Below, piece by piece: positions 38,101-48,500 of a stretch of DNA of 64,000 nucleotides. The translations under genes and the position numbers were made by a program. The notes beneath the pieces are model-generated. The model did not search any database and was not told the DNA's origin. It was given only the letters and a program-made list of their open reading frames with translations. How positions within the stretch are numbered: the stretch's first letter is position 1; every line of letters begins with the position of its first letter. This DNA comes from Strigops habroptila (taxonomy: Eukaryota > Chordata > Aves > Psittaciformes > Psittacidae), in the NCBI RefSeq assembly GCF_004027225.2, contig NC_044277.2, positions 103,719,725-103,783,724 of the forward strand, given 5' to 3'.

Positions 38101-38112
38101 ACTGTTCCCCAT
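16980..38112 (-). CDS. WDR86: WDR86, WD repeat-containing protein 86 (whole coding span, 6 exons)
   Basis: Coding exons in transcript order: 38112-37950, 35187-35046, 33491-33059, 23494-23359, 18542-18439, 17198-16980. They sum to 1,197 nt, 398 codons plus stop, and every junction keeps phase. Human WDR86 is about 376 residues. Eight WD40-like units are visible, starting near residues 14, 55, 95, 135, 195, 238, 278 and 317, most with the GH...WD/WS spacing. A short basic tail (about 349-362) and a conserved SLSRLFNNKVGC end the protein. The family is a predicted beta-propeller scaffold with no firmly known biochemical role, so I assign none. Notable features are an 11-Glu tract at 153-163 within the fourth unit and an alternative in-frame start 22 codons upstream. 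The introns are long (up to 9.6 kb). Confidence 0.96.
17199..18438 (-). other. WDR86 intron 5
   Basis: I see no gene or repeat. A GC-richer patch near 17,800-17,930 gives a Pro-rich open frame on the plus strand without any other support. Confidence 0.75.
18439..18542 (-). CDS. WDR86: WDR86 coding exon 5 (WD unit 7)
   Basis: Two bases complete Leu292, then residues 293-326. FTGSGDACARAFNSKSG and IFRGHKFIINCIQ are nearly identical to human. The acceptor is GGTTGCGTTGCAG and the donor GTTGGG. Confidence 0.96.
18543..23358 (-). other. WDR86 intron 4
   Basis: This is a 4.8 kb AT-rich intron with no gene that I can support. It includes one (TA)n microsatellite near the upstream exon, listed separately. 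Confidence 0.8.
23018..23082. repeat. (TA)n-rich microsatellite
   Basis: Two TA runs, about 15 and 21 bases long, are separated by TGTGGTTATATGGC-like spacer sequence. They lie in WDR86 intron 4, about 280 bases downstream of exon 4 in transcript direction. Confidence 0.95.
23359..23494 (-). CDS. WDR86: WDR86 coding exon 4 (WD unit 6)
   Basis: This exon has 45 codons (247-291) plus one base. It reads LVNRHLYSGSADRTVKCWLV and ends LKYHAGI. The acceptor is TTCCCTTCAG and the donor GTAAGT. The long open frame continuing past the donor on the minus strand is intron read-through. Confidence 0.96.
25190..25787 (-). mobile_element. CR1 LINE fragment, sense to WDR86
   Basis: The plus strand reads GGAATCACCAAATGGTTTGG, then TTCCAACCCTCTGCCACAGA, the reverse complement of a CR1 3' end. 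It continues to about 25787 (GGTTGGCTTTCC). The element is truncated and its frame is broken. It is more diverged from the usual tail than the 8.9 kb copy and lacks a clear ATTCTATG repeat. Confidence 0.9.
32358..32618. repeat. pyrimidine-rich tract followed by (TTTGG)-like repeats
   Basis: Positions 32,358-32,477 are almost all C/T on the plus strand. Positions 32,551-32,618 are T/G-rich with repeated GGTTT units. The tract lies in WDR86 intron 3, about 450-700 bases past the exon 3 donor. It encodes a spurious Phe/Leu-rich open frame. Confidence 0.8.
33059..33491 (-). CDS. WDR86: WDR86 coding exon 3 (WD units 3-5, poly-Glu tract)
   Basis: One base completes Arg102, then 144 codons (103-246). 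It carries SGSYDRTARCWSVDK, GHRNCVLTLA, VTGSTDCTVKVW and SGSTDYTIRTWN, which are three WD units. Eleven Glu codons (33340-33308) lie between the first and second strands of unit 4, where human has an unrelated Ala/Glu-containing loop. The acceptor follows a long T-rich tract and the donor is GTAAGA. Confidence 0.96.
33492..35045 (-). other. WDR86 intron 2
   Basis: I see no gene, RNA or recognised repeat in this intron. Confidence 0.75.
35046..35187 (-). CDS. WDR86: WDR86 coding exon 2 (WD unit 2)
   Basis: Two bases complete Gly55, then residues 56-101 and two bases of Arg102. HESYITFCHLENEAAFTCSA and IRKWDVMTGQCLAIYRGH are close to human. The acceptor is TTATTCCTAG and the donor GTTGGT, a slightly weak GT context but fixed by phase. 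Confidence 0.96.
35188..37949 (-). other. WDR86 intron 1 (between first two coding exons)
   Basis: This is AT-rich intron sequence with no supported gene or mobile element. Confidence 0.75.
37950..38112 (-). CDS. WDR86: WDR86 first coding exon (WD unit 1)
   Basis: This exon encodes residues 1-54 plus one base. The start ATG (38112-38110) is chosen because MGNSGSAVKVCTDH aligns with human MGGGGSALRVCADH. GINWLSLSPDGQRLLTGSED and GTARLWST follow. The donor is GTACAG at 37949. On its 5' side the exon probably extends to 38260, where the minus strand has a strong acceptor (CTCTGTACAG). An in-frame ATG at 38178-38176, also in good context, would add 22 residues. Confidence 0.94.
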
Positions 38113-38260
38113 CCTGGTGGTCCCAGCAAAGCAGAGGTTGTGGGTCAGATCATAGGCACTGTGCAAGCCCCAGACCATGCTCTGGGCCTCCAGCTGTCTC
38201 CCACCGACCAACTTCAGCCATCACATCAATCCCGAAAACTCAGCAGGGTAGTTCGGAGTC
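38113..38260 (-). other. WDR86: WDR86 5' untranslated part of the start-codon exon (inferred)
   Basis: On the minus strand the pyrimidine-rich TCCTCCTTTGTGTCTCTGTACAG ends with AG at 38262-38261, so the exon probably starts at 38260. Upstream ATGs occur, one of them in frame with the protein at 38178. If transcription starts elsewhere, this boundary could be wrong. Confidence 0.55.
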
Positions 38261-38379
38261 CTGTACAGAGACACAAAGGAGGAAGAGGAGGGCACGTTAA
38301 ATTATTTCATCTCCCCCGTGGATGCATCACTTTCTCAGTCAGTGTGTGCTGAAGCCATTGAACGCCTCTTTCTCCACAG

Positions 38380-39560
38380 GAACCGGAGCCCTACCGTGGA
38401 AGATGGCCCTGCAACCACGGGCTTACTGGTGCGCCTTCTCCATGGGCACTGAGGTACGCCCGGCCGCCAGGAGAGGACCCAGCCTGGACGGCGGCGGTAC
38501 CGCTACCTGGTGCCCCGCTGAGGCTACCGGCACTGCTGCTTCTTCAGCAAGTTCAAGGCTAACTCGGGGCACGCTGAAGAGGCGACGCCTCCCAGAGAGG
38601 GAAGCCCAGCCCCAGGCGGCCCCCAACGCCCGAAGGGGCCGCCGGCCGCCTCCTCCGGCCGCCCCGGGATCACCTCAGCGGCCCCCCGCCCTCCCCGCCC
38701 CGGGCTGCCGCCATCCCTCCCACACGGCCCCCCCGCATCTCCGCCCTATGGCACTTACTCGCGGCCCCGGGGGGAGGCGCGGGGCTCGTCTCCGGCGGAA
38801 CGATCCCGCACTTACCCTCTGGGGAGGGGGAACCTCTCCCGCCGAGGGGGCCGAAGCCAGCGCCAGGCCAAGCGCGGGATCCCACCGCCGCTGTCGCCCT
38901 CCGCCCTGCGGGGAGGCGGGAAGGGCTCCCCTCCGCCGCCGGGCCGAGGCGGGCGCCCTGCCGCCGCCGCCGTGCCCCCCTCAGGCCATCTCGGGGCGGT
39001 TCCTCACCCCCAGCGCCGGTCCTCCCTCCATTAGCTCCCCCTCCATGTTAGAGCCGCTTCTAAACGCGGCAGACCCCCTCCCCGGGGCGGGAAGCCGCGG
39101 CCTCCCCCCGCCCGCACCGCCGCCTGGGTGCTATCGCTCCCCGTGCCTTGTCCTGCCGGGAGGTGCCCTGCAGCTCTGCCCCTCCGGGACGGCCTCTCTC
39201 CACAGCAACCCCCCTTTTCGAGGGAAAGAGGCATCCCCCACCCCTCCCGCCGCCCGCCTCCCCGGGGCTGAAGCCGCCTTTACCTCGTTTCAGTCACCCG
39301 GCGGTGCAGGGGGAAGAGCTGAGGGGCGGGAGGGTCTCTCCCGGCTGGGGACCCTTCAACAACCGCACTACAACCGAAACAACCCGACAGCACTTCCACA
39401 CCCGCAGCGGAGTCCCCGGGCTTCTCCTCGGGGGAGGCACCACTTCCTGCGGCACGTTTCGCCCCGCGGGCTACCCACCGGCCCCGCTGCCTCAGGGCAC
39501 CCCGGCGGCTCCTCAGCGGGCAGCAGCGTTTCCTCCGCGGCTTCTCAGGCCGGTGCCTCC
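38380..39560. promoter_or_regulatory. CpG island, probable WDR86 promoter
   Basis: This is a strongly GC- and CpG-rich block, unlike the AT-rich DNA on both sides. It contains GC-box-like sequences (GAGGGGCGGGAGG near 39321 and CCCGGGGCGGGA near 39080). It sits just upstream of the WDR86 start-codon exon. On the minus strand two good donor sites (GTAAGT, exon ends at 38816 and 38759) could close a non-coding first exon. No TATA box was identified. The long plus-strand open frames across it reflect GC richness. Confidence 0.8.
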
Positions 39561-42500
39561 CGGGACACACATGCTTGTGCTGGGGGCTGGCTTTGAGGGA
39601 AGCCATCGCCTTTTGTTCCTTCTCTCGTCCCCCTCCCTGGGTGAACTCCCACCAAACTTCTCCTCAGCAGCTCCCCATCCACGGGAGCCCCAAACCCCCT
39701 CTCTCACTCTGCACCTACATGAAGATTTTTGGGCTGTTTCTTGTTAATGTGGCCCTTCTACCCAGGGTTCCCCATGAGCTGGGCTGGTGGCAGCTTTGTG
39801 CTGCCCCGAACTGCCTGACCAAGGGCTCCGACATGGCAGGGTGGAGCTGCTGCCTCGGGAGCTGTGCAAACCATGTGTCCCACCGTGGTGTAGTTTAATC
39901 TATAAATGATAAATCCACCAGGCAGAGAAAAGTGACATGGGGAGGCTGAGAGCCTCCAGCAAGGCAGCAGCAGGGTCCCATGTGGATCCCTTCGCCCTAA
40001 GAAATGGGGAGCTACAGCTGAAAACATGCCATTAGCTGTAGGATAAATCACAAAACCAACTTCTCCCAGCTCCTGCCCCATTTGATCAGAAAAGGCATGG
40101 TTTTGTGTCAAATCACCAGCCGCAAAACAAGCCCATCACCTCCATTTCACACCGTCATCTTCAGTGCAGGGGTTCACCAGGCATTCACATTTAACAAGGC
40201 ATCAGCCCTCCTCCAGCATGATGTGTTTCAGTGTGGGGGCTGTACAGAAATGCATGCGTTAAATGGATACTTCGTGGGATATGTTATTTTGCACAGCAGA
40301 TTCTGGCAGAGGGGAAACAGGCCTAATATGTCACACCCAATACAAACAGAAGGTGATCCCAATTTGGCTGCCAGTTGTAGCCATGCAGCCATGGAGAAAC
40401 TTGAAAGACAGAACTGTCAGGCTGTAAATTCATGTTTTGCAATGGTCAGGTCAAGAACCACGGCACATTGTCACCAGACAGCTCTTTTCTGAAGACAAGC
40501 AATTCCGCAGAACCCCATCGTGTCTGAGAAATGACCGAGAAGTTTTGGTGTGAGACATGAGCACTGGATTTCTTCCCTCTGAAAATCACATTATCCATGG
40601 AAAGATTTTTTTTTGGACATGGAGGCCTGGGAATCGGCTGCTCTCAGGGAGTGTCCCTCACCATCTGCTCGTACATCTGTCAAATCCACTCACAAACCCC
40701 TGCCCGGAGTCCTTGTTTGGGAAACTGTAGGATAGATTAGCGCTCCTTTTTATTTTCCTGTGCTGCTATGATGTTAACTCAAGGGAAAATTCAGACGGAA
40801 GGGGTATTTTGTTAGGTTTGAGGCAGGTATGCACGTTTTAAATATACGCAGTTTACATCTCCAGAGGAGGCTGAGCTGGAGGGGAAACCCTTGGCCACAG
40901 CTCAGCCCTGCATTGGTTGCAGAAGCCCACGGGAGCAGAGGGTGTGCTGCTCCTTCCCTCCCCTTTTAAAGCCCTTTCAAGTTTTCTTATTGTTATTTCA
41001 AATTAATATTTCCCTCCTGTGGTGACTGATGAAAGATTTTCATGAATATTTATTTTCTTGATTTTTTTTGAATACTCTTTTTCTAGTGGTTTTATCTGTC
41101 TGAATTTTAGATAATTTTTCTTTATTACATTTGTGGGGTTTTTTTGTAGTTGTAGGACAATGAGGAAAGCAAAAGTTATCTGCTCTTTGATTTTGTTCCT
41201 TGGGGCCCAAATCCTGCAATGAATCTTTCTTCACACAGACGCGCAAGGGTGCACAAGTACAAAACTCAGGATTGCTGGTGTATATTTCACTTGTCATTCT
41301 TCAACAGATTTCTATTAGCTGTGTACAGAAATACAGATACGTACATACAGAGATGCATGAGCTGCTCCTATAACATCATCAAAAATATAAAACCTTCAGA
41401 AGGCATCTGGATGTTTATGGCTAGATTCATAGTACATGATTTGCAGGATCCAGTGGCTATTGCTAAGTCTGGAGCCAAGTTTTAACTCTTTTGGCAGTCA
41501 CCAGGAGTAAAGGAAGGATGTGGAGTTTGGATCAGCTGCACTCTCTTTTGGAAGAGGAGAGGGGTGGCCACTATCCTTCACCATAGACTCTGCCATGGTC
41601 CAACATTAGCAGATTCCTAATTCTCTTCCATTAAGTAGAATGAATTGGGACCTTTGTCTTTAAAACATAGCTTCATTCTACCAGAGGTTCAACCTCTCAC
41701 ATCTCTGATCCACACAGTGCAGGGAGACTCCTTAAATCCTCCCCAAGACAATAATGGTTGGATACAAAAGCCTCTCTGAGCAACTTCCTCACAAATTATT
41801 TGTGTTTAGGCTCAGCTGACAGACGTTCAGACATGCAACGTAGGCTCCCAGCCCTGCTGGAAATCTTATTTAAGTCAGCATTTACACCAGTAGCTGCACT
41901 GATGTAAATGCTGAATAACATTTCCCTTGAAAAGGTTTCAATAATGATGCAAACGATTTCAATAATTTTATTGATGCTGTTTGTGGGGAAGGAACACAGG
42001 CAGCTCCTCCGTGTTCACCTCCCCCTTCTTGGGGCCTTGGGTATCTGAGTGGATTGCAATGGTCTTTGATGGACAACAAAAGCTCTTTTGTTCTGTCAAA
42101 GAAGCAGAGCCAATAACGTCCCAAAGAAGTCAGCACCAAGAGATCGACCAAAACCAAAAGAATAAAGTGTACAGCAATGCTAATTATCTTTCTTGGAGAA
42201 TTAAGCCCTTCCATCATCCCAACCATTCCACATTCCTACAGAAGGACCTTTCTGGCTGCCAGTATCTTTTCACTTTCATTCTGTTGCTCTGCTTCAGGCT
42301 GTCAACCCCAATCACTGTCAGAATTGCTGATAATTAAGTATTACCTCCTCTTTCTTCACCTCAGAAAATTGCAAAAGCCAACTGAGTCTCTTAAAACTAC
42401 TGTCAGGGGTCCAAAAGATCGATAGTGGCATATCCTGCACTCAGATGCAGCCTTGTTTTTGAATCAACCACATCATTATAGTCAATGAGAACTTTTAGCC

Positions 42501-45500
42501 TCAAAAGCACGTTACATGGTGTCTCCAGAGGCAAGGTTCCTCACTGAGCAAACCTAGCCTACGTTAAAGAAAATTTCCCTGGTAAGGTTAAATTTGATTT
42601 AAAAATTGATCCAGTTACACTGGTGCAATGTAAATAAAACTTAAGCTTAAATAGATTTAAATACAGCTCCTACTGGTTAGATTAAATTCAAAACATTATC
42701 AACATTTAAGTAGCTTCACTTGCATTAAGTTAGCATTGTTGAAGGCAGATTAATTTTACATGGATTTAATTACCAAAACTCAAGCAGATGTAGCCTTACT
42801 CTGAAGTGAGGACGGAGGAGCAGAAGTCAGCCCAGCTTTTTGATCAGTGCATGATCAGGCCCTGCTCCACAGGCCCAGCAAGTGCTGATGCTCAAAGGAA
42901 GGGGAGAAGCTGCCCTCTCCTTCTCTTCCCTCCATCCTTTGTTAAGTCCAGTAACATCAACATTCAACTGTTCCTGGCAGAGCCGTACTTCAGCTAAAAG
43001 ATGGGCACAGAGCTTTGTGTTAAAATGCCACAGCATAGCTTTGTAGGATAAAATGTCTTGATTTCCCAGCCCAATGCCACAAGTATGAGGGCAAGTCAAT
43101 GGTAGGCAGATAACTCACAATTCTGAAAGGAAATATCCTTTAGGCAACGTGTAATCAGCCTGCGAAACTCATTGCCACAGGATACTGTTGTGGCCAAGAG
43201 TTTAACAAAGAAATTCCCTAACAATTCATACCAGTGGGACTTCACCAGCCCTCAAAATTTATCATAGACCACCGTGTAGCCATGTGGGGCTTTGCACCCT
43301 GTTCACAGCGCAGGGGAAGGCTGTGACAATTAACTTCATCTAGGCTGTGTGTAATACTGCTTGGGACCTCTTTGAAAGCAAGGGTTGATTTGATCCACAA
43401 ACTAGCTGCAGTCTTCTTGTCAAAACAGTGTCTACACGTGGAACCACATGCTCTTTAAAGCAGTCTTCTTGCTGCCCAGATTAGAAGACTTGTTTGAGTA
43501 CACCATGATTGCCTTCCAGGCTGCAGACTGAGGCTCGCTTCCCATGTAGATAGCACAGGAGAGACAGTGTGTGGCTGCATTGCTCACTCTGGTGCCCAGC
43601 ACCATGTCAGTTCGTAGCTGGAGTACAGAACCAGGCTTTACAAAACCCTAATGCATAGAGCACCAGTGTGTGAGGCACCATTGGGAATAGGACTGGAGAG
43701 CACATGTGGAGGTACACAGACAACTGTAGTATTGGCAATTATGTTAGGAAACACCAAAAACTGTCTGGAAGGCGTATAGACCCTCCCCATCTGCCTACTC
43801 TGGAATTTCATGCATTCTCCCAGGGTCATCCAAAAGCCTTCATAGGCTCTGGGCAGAGTGCCTGTATATGCAGTTTTGCACACCATCTGAAGTTATCCTT
43901 TCAGACTTCAGACCCTTGAGCTTCATGACTCAAGTCAATTCTTTCCAACCCCTCTACAACTGACCTCTTTTACAGAGTTCTTCCTTTCCTTGTATAAGCG
44001 TGGGTCCTCTGCAGCTTAAAATGTCCTGGAGTGCTCATAAATCTAGCTTGGGTATAAACATTTAGCAAATTCCCCTGCAGGACAAAAGATGATTGGAAAC
44101 CGTCACTTACCCTAGAACTTGCTCTCAGCATCTACGAAGTTCTTTTAGTTTTTAATCAGATCCGAAGCAGTTTCCAGTACAGTTCCTTTTGAAAATACTT
44201 GGTTTTCCAAGTTTCCTATACTGCTCTAACAAGAATACCTGTCTGCAAAACCCATGTATATCTCTGCTGTCCACTGCTGCTTTACTCCTAATTGATGTCA
44301 GGAGTCTGAAAGGCTGGCATCTAGAAAATCAAGTGGTATTCAGTGACCTGAGGAATGGTGATGGTAATGGTTGCTGGTTGATACAAATGAGTCTTAGTAT
44401 CTAACCCTAAAGTCAGTCCCTGGTGGCAATGGGAATTTAGCCATGAACTCAGATGAGGCAAGAAGGGGATTGCATTAACATTTTGCCGAGATGAACCAAT
44501 GACTTAAAACCACTGCTGTGAAGGCATCTTATCTCTCTTGCTAAGAAAGCAGATGCAGTTTCCTAGAAATTTTTAAGATGCTACGTGCCAGGAAGTGTAA
44601 GATCTCACAGCATCTGTTTCAAAGATTACTGTAAACAGGTTTCCTCTTGCGTAGTCTATAGATGCCAAGGCCCTTCTGTCATATCACTGCAGAGGGGGAA
44701 CTTTACTGCATAATTCAAAATCACAAATATTTACAGAATTACAAAATAATCGTCAAAAGCTCATTTTACCCTGTTCCCTGCTTCAATAGGAGCCCTGCTG
44801 TTTCTTCCAGACGGTAAGCTGGCCTCTTGCCCAGACCATATATCTCTTACGACAGGCTCCTTAAGGACCAAATCTAAATGGAAGCCAAAAGAAATATGTC
44901 TTACTAAGTGACACAAGGGTAACTTTCTGAGGAGTCTGATTCTGAGCCCATTTTAACTGATTTTGCGTGGATACAATTCTGCTGGCTTTAACTGCATTAA
45001 TCCAGATTTGTCCTGATGCAAGCAGAGAGCCCCAGTGCCTTTGACACTGGTACAAAAACACATTTCTAAAAATGCTGAAGTTGCAACCAGTGACCTAGGC
45101 AGTATTTTAACAATTGCATTCACATCTGGCCTCTGGGTGATTTCTCAGTTGTTTATCTTCCTCATTGGCAGCAGAGCCAAATTGCCATGTTACCTTAGGT
45201 AAGGGGGGAACATTCACAATCTCTTCTACTTCATTGCTGCTTTGAGAGTTATAGGAACAAACACACTATCCAAAACAGAATAATCTTCTATAGCTTTGAC
45301 TGAGCTTTGTACCAGGCTTTCAGAGCAGACCGACCCTGCTCCTGACACAGGTACCACAAGAATTGCACACCTTTTCCAGGAGACCTGAGAAGGGCAGGTA
45401 AGGGCTTAGATGGGTGTTGCTGCTGGTGGGAGCAAATAGTAGCATCCCAAGGGATGCCAAAGCTTCTGCCCTCTTCTGTGCCTCTGCCAGAGCTTGTTTA

Positions 45501-48500
45501 GAGCCAGTGCTGTTCTTCATCATTTTCTATACCAAATAGCCCAGCAATCCTTGGTAAAGAGGACACCAAGATAAACATTCAGCCTACCATGATGATTATG
45601 AGCACCTCTCAAGCCTGAGCTGCTCAAATGCAGCATCCCAGGTTGGATTCATAGAGAAAATATTCCCATGATGCACCTGTTCTCTTTTTTGGGTACTTGA
45701 TGTTATTTATATATAAAAAGGTGTATTTCTCATGCACCTCTCAAGAAATGTGGCTTTGCCTTTTCAAATATTCTCATCCTTATGACTGGATTTTATGTCT
45801 ACCTGATCTAACATAGGTTTGCTCAGGGAAACTGCACTGTAACAACCTCCACCTCTATTTGCCTGAGTTTGAACTCACCAGTGGACACAATTTGTCGCTT
45901 TTACTTTCTGCTGTTGGGCTGAGTAGAACTAGGACATGTTGCAGCAGCAGCAGCAGCATTTGGCCCACAATGTCACTGCCTAGCAAAACCCTACAGCAAT
46001 CACTGGCACAATGAAAATGTGAAAGACTAGGTGGTGACTGATGTTCTGTAGAGGAGGCACAAAATGGCAGCTGTGGAGTAGCATGAGGGAGCCTGATGCT
46101 GTGCACTGACACCAGCATTACAGGTAAAGTAACAGGATGTCAGTCTGCTTTCACTTCCCAAGCATACCCCACAATTTGTTTGGTGAGTAAATCTTTCCTC
46201 ATTTCCGTTCTCCTTTTTACCTCCCTCACCAAGTTTGCAGTAGTGTTCATCCCATTCTTGTTTTAGGAAGGCACCCCCATTAGAGTCCTTTGCTGTGAAG
46301 AGGAGAGAGTGCAATTTAGCTGGTCTGTAACCGTCTGTTTCCATTCATTCCTGAGGTTTTCCAGCTGCCCATGAAAACAATGCACTGATACACTCTGTGT
46401 GGACTTGAACCGTGTCCAGAGCAAAGGGTTAGGTGGGGCCGGGAGATTTGGGGAGTGTTCTTTGTCCTGGAAAACTGAGTGGATACTGGCACAACACAGT
46501 CAGAAATATGGTGGCAGAGGAGCAGTCTCCTAATTCCCCAGCGATGGTCCACACGCCAGGCTTTAGGGTGAAGCATCCAGCTCCTTGCCGGGCAAGTGTC
46601 AGGAGTACCAAACTCAAGCATCTGAGCTCTGGGAGAAAAAACGAACTGAATTCCAAGGGGGACTGATGCTGCACTTCATGGGCGTATAGTAGACAGATTT
46701 CATCAGAAAGGGTGTAATATTTAGTTAATTTTTCACTCAAACGTTCTCCCTCTCCTTTTTATCTTCCTTCCTTGTCACAGAGAGGCATAAAGTGAGTAAT
46801 AAAAAATGCTAACGGCACAACTTCTTGATTTATACCACCAGCAGATCTCAGGCAGAACTCCCTGATGAGTTCGAGGGAACAGCCTGATTAAAAATTGATG
46901 CCACAATATGGTCTGTCTTAGCAACAACACTCACAAGCGAAATTCATCTAGGATATAAACCGTGACATTTAAAATGCCTGTTGGGTGAAACTTGACCAAA
47001 AAAAAAAAAAATAATTGGTGTGCATGGCTTTGGGGAAAAAAGGCAATTGCCATGCCACTTTATGGAATATTGTGTGTGAATCACTGAAGCTATTGTCTTC
47101 TGCTGCCTTTTTCCTGGCCTCAAGAGGTTAACTTCTTCCCAGAGCCAGAACCGCATGCATGTGCCACAGAGCTGTGTCTAGTCTAGGTATACGGGTGATC
47201 TGGATTTCGTGTTGTTTGCCTGAGACCCACTGGAGAGAATAATGAGGGGGTTCAAAAGAAGAATATCCTTCCTGCCAGAAGTGGTCTTTTAACCAGGCCT
47301 TTGCTTATTTGTTGGGGGAGATTACTCACAGGGTCACCTGGCAAAAATGACTGGAAGTTATGAAAGAAAGGGCCTCCTGCCAACTATTTAAGAGAAGGAG
47401 GGAGAGGAATGGAGAAGAAACTGGAGAAAGAGCAGTGAGTTGGCTGCAGGGAAAGGGACATTTTGTGATTCAGAGGAGAAGCCAAGAACCAAGGCTGTAA
47501 AGGGAGGGAGAGGACCCTGGGCTCCTTAGAAGGCTCAGTGCTATATTCTGGTGGCATTCAAGCATAAACTGAAAGCTGAGGCGATGAAAAAGGGCACAGG
47601 CACTTAACACTTGCCTTGTACAGCAGAGGTGGAGATCTAGGAAGTGGTGAGCATAAAACACCAGAGTGACCTGGGGCTCGGCACTGCTTCTGAAGATGTA
47701 GGGCAGCTGGTCTTCCCCATCCTACTTCCGAGGAGGGGCAAAGAGAGCCTATGCTATGAAACCGAGACCAGGAGGCTTATCGGAGCCACTCACTGGTTGT
47801 TGGCTGTTCACTGAGCCCAAAGAAGTGCTTTGAGACTAGTGAAAGGGAGGGTGCATCCAAGATACCCCCATCTGTCTTAGTCTGGGCTGTTGTCATAGCA
47901 GCAGGGACCTTCTGGGGCCAGGGCAGGGTGGGATCCCAGAGAATTGGGCCTTCAGCATGCCAACGAGGAAAGCTGTCACAAGGCAGCAAAGATGCACCCA
48001 CTGAGATCCAAGGACAATGAAAATATACAGACCCAGCACAGTTCCCTGCAGCTTACACCACTTCGACAAAACATCTGTTAGCCTGGAATAAAATCCCTCC
48101 CCTATTCTAAGCAGATACATTTCCCTCTGAAATAGCAATAGAGGCTGCTGCATCTGCTCACACCATGGCCGGGCTTCAGCCCCAGGAGGATGAGGCCTTA
48201 GCTAAATCAGGCTGAGCTGCCTGCTTTATCTTACACTCTCCTGTGAATTACTTTTCTTATTGCACCTCTTTACACAAGCGCCAAACCCCAAGCAGGCAGG
48301 AAAGCCGTCCAAAGTGCAAAAGAATTATGACAAAGGCTCAAACATCACGGGGTTTTGGAAAGGTTATTCATTTAGTAAAAAAGTAAATGTGCAAATCAAA
48401 CTCTCTGGCAGCATTTGTGTGATGATAATCATGCTGATTAAGTGTTCGAGCCTCAGGATATGCTGGGAACGGCACTAGGACCTAGAAAATAACCACCCCA

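Noticed and set aside
38322-39596. 424-codon open frame on the plus strand through the CpG island
   Set aside because: Its composition is almost all Pro, Ala, Gly, Arg and Ser with no domain, it lies in a CpG-rich promoter where stops are rare in all frames, and the opposite strand is open too. There is no splice or family support.
40082-40492. 136-codon open frame in the intergenic region
   Set aside because: It has no recognisable motif, no splice context, and codon use like the surrounding non-coding DNA.
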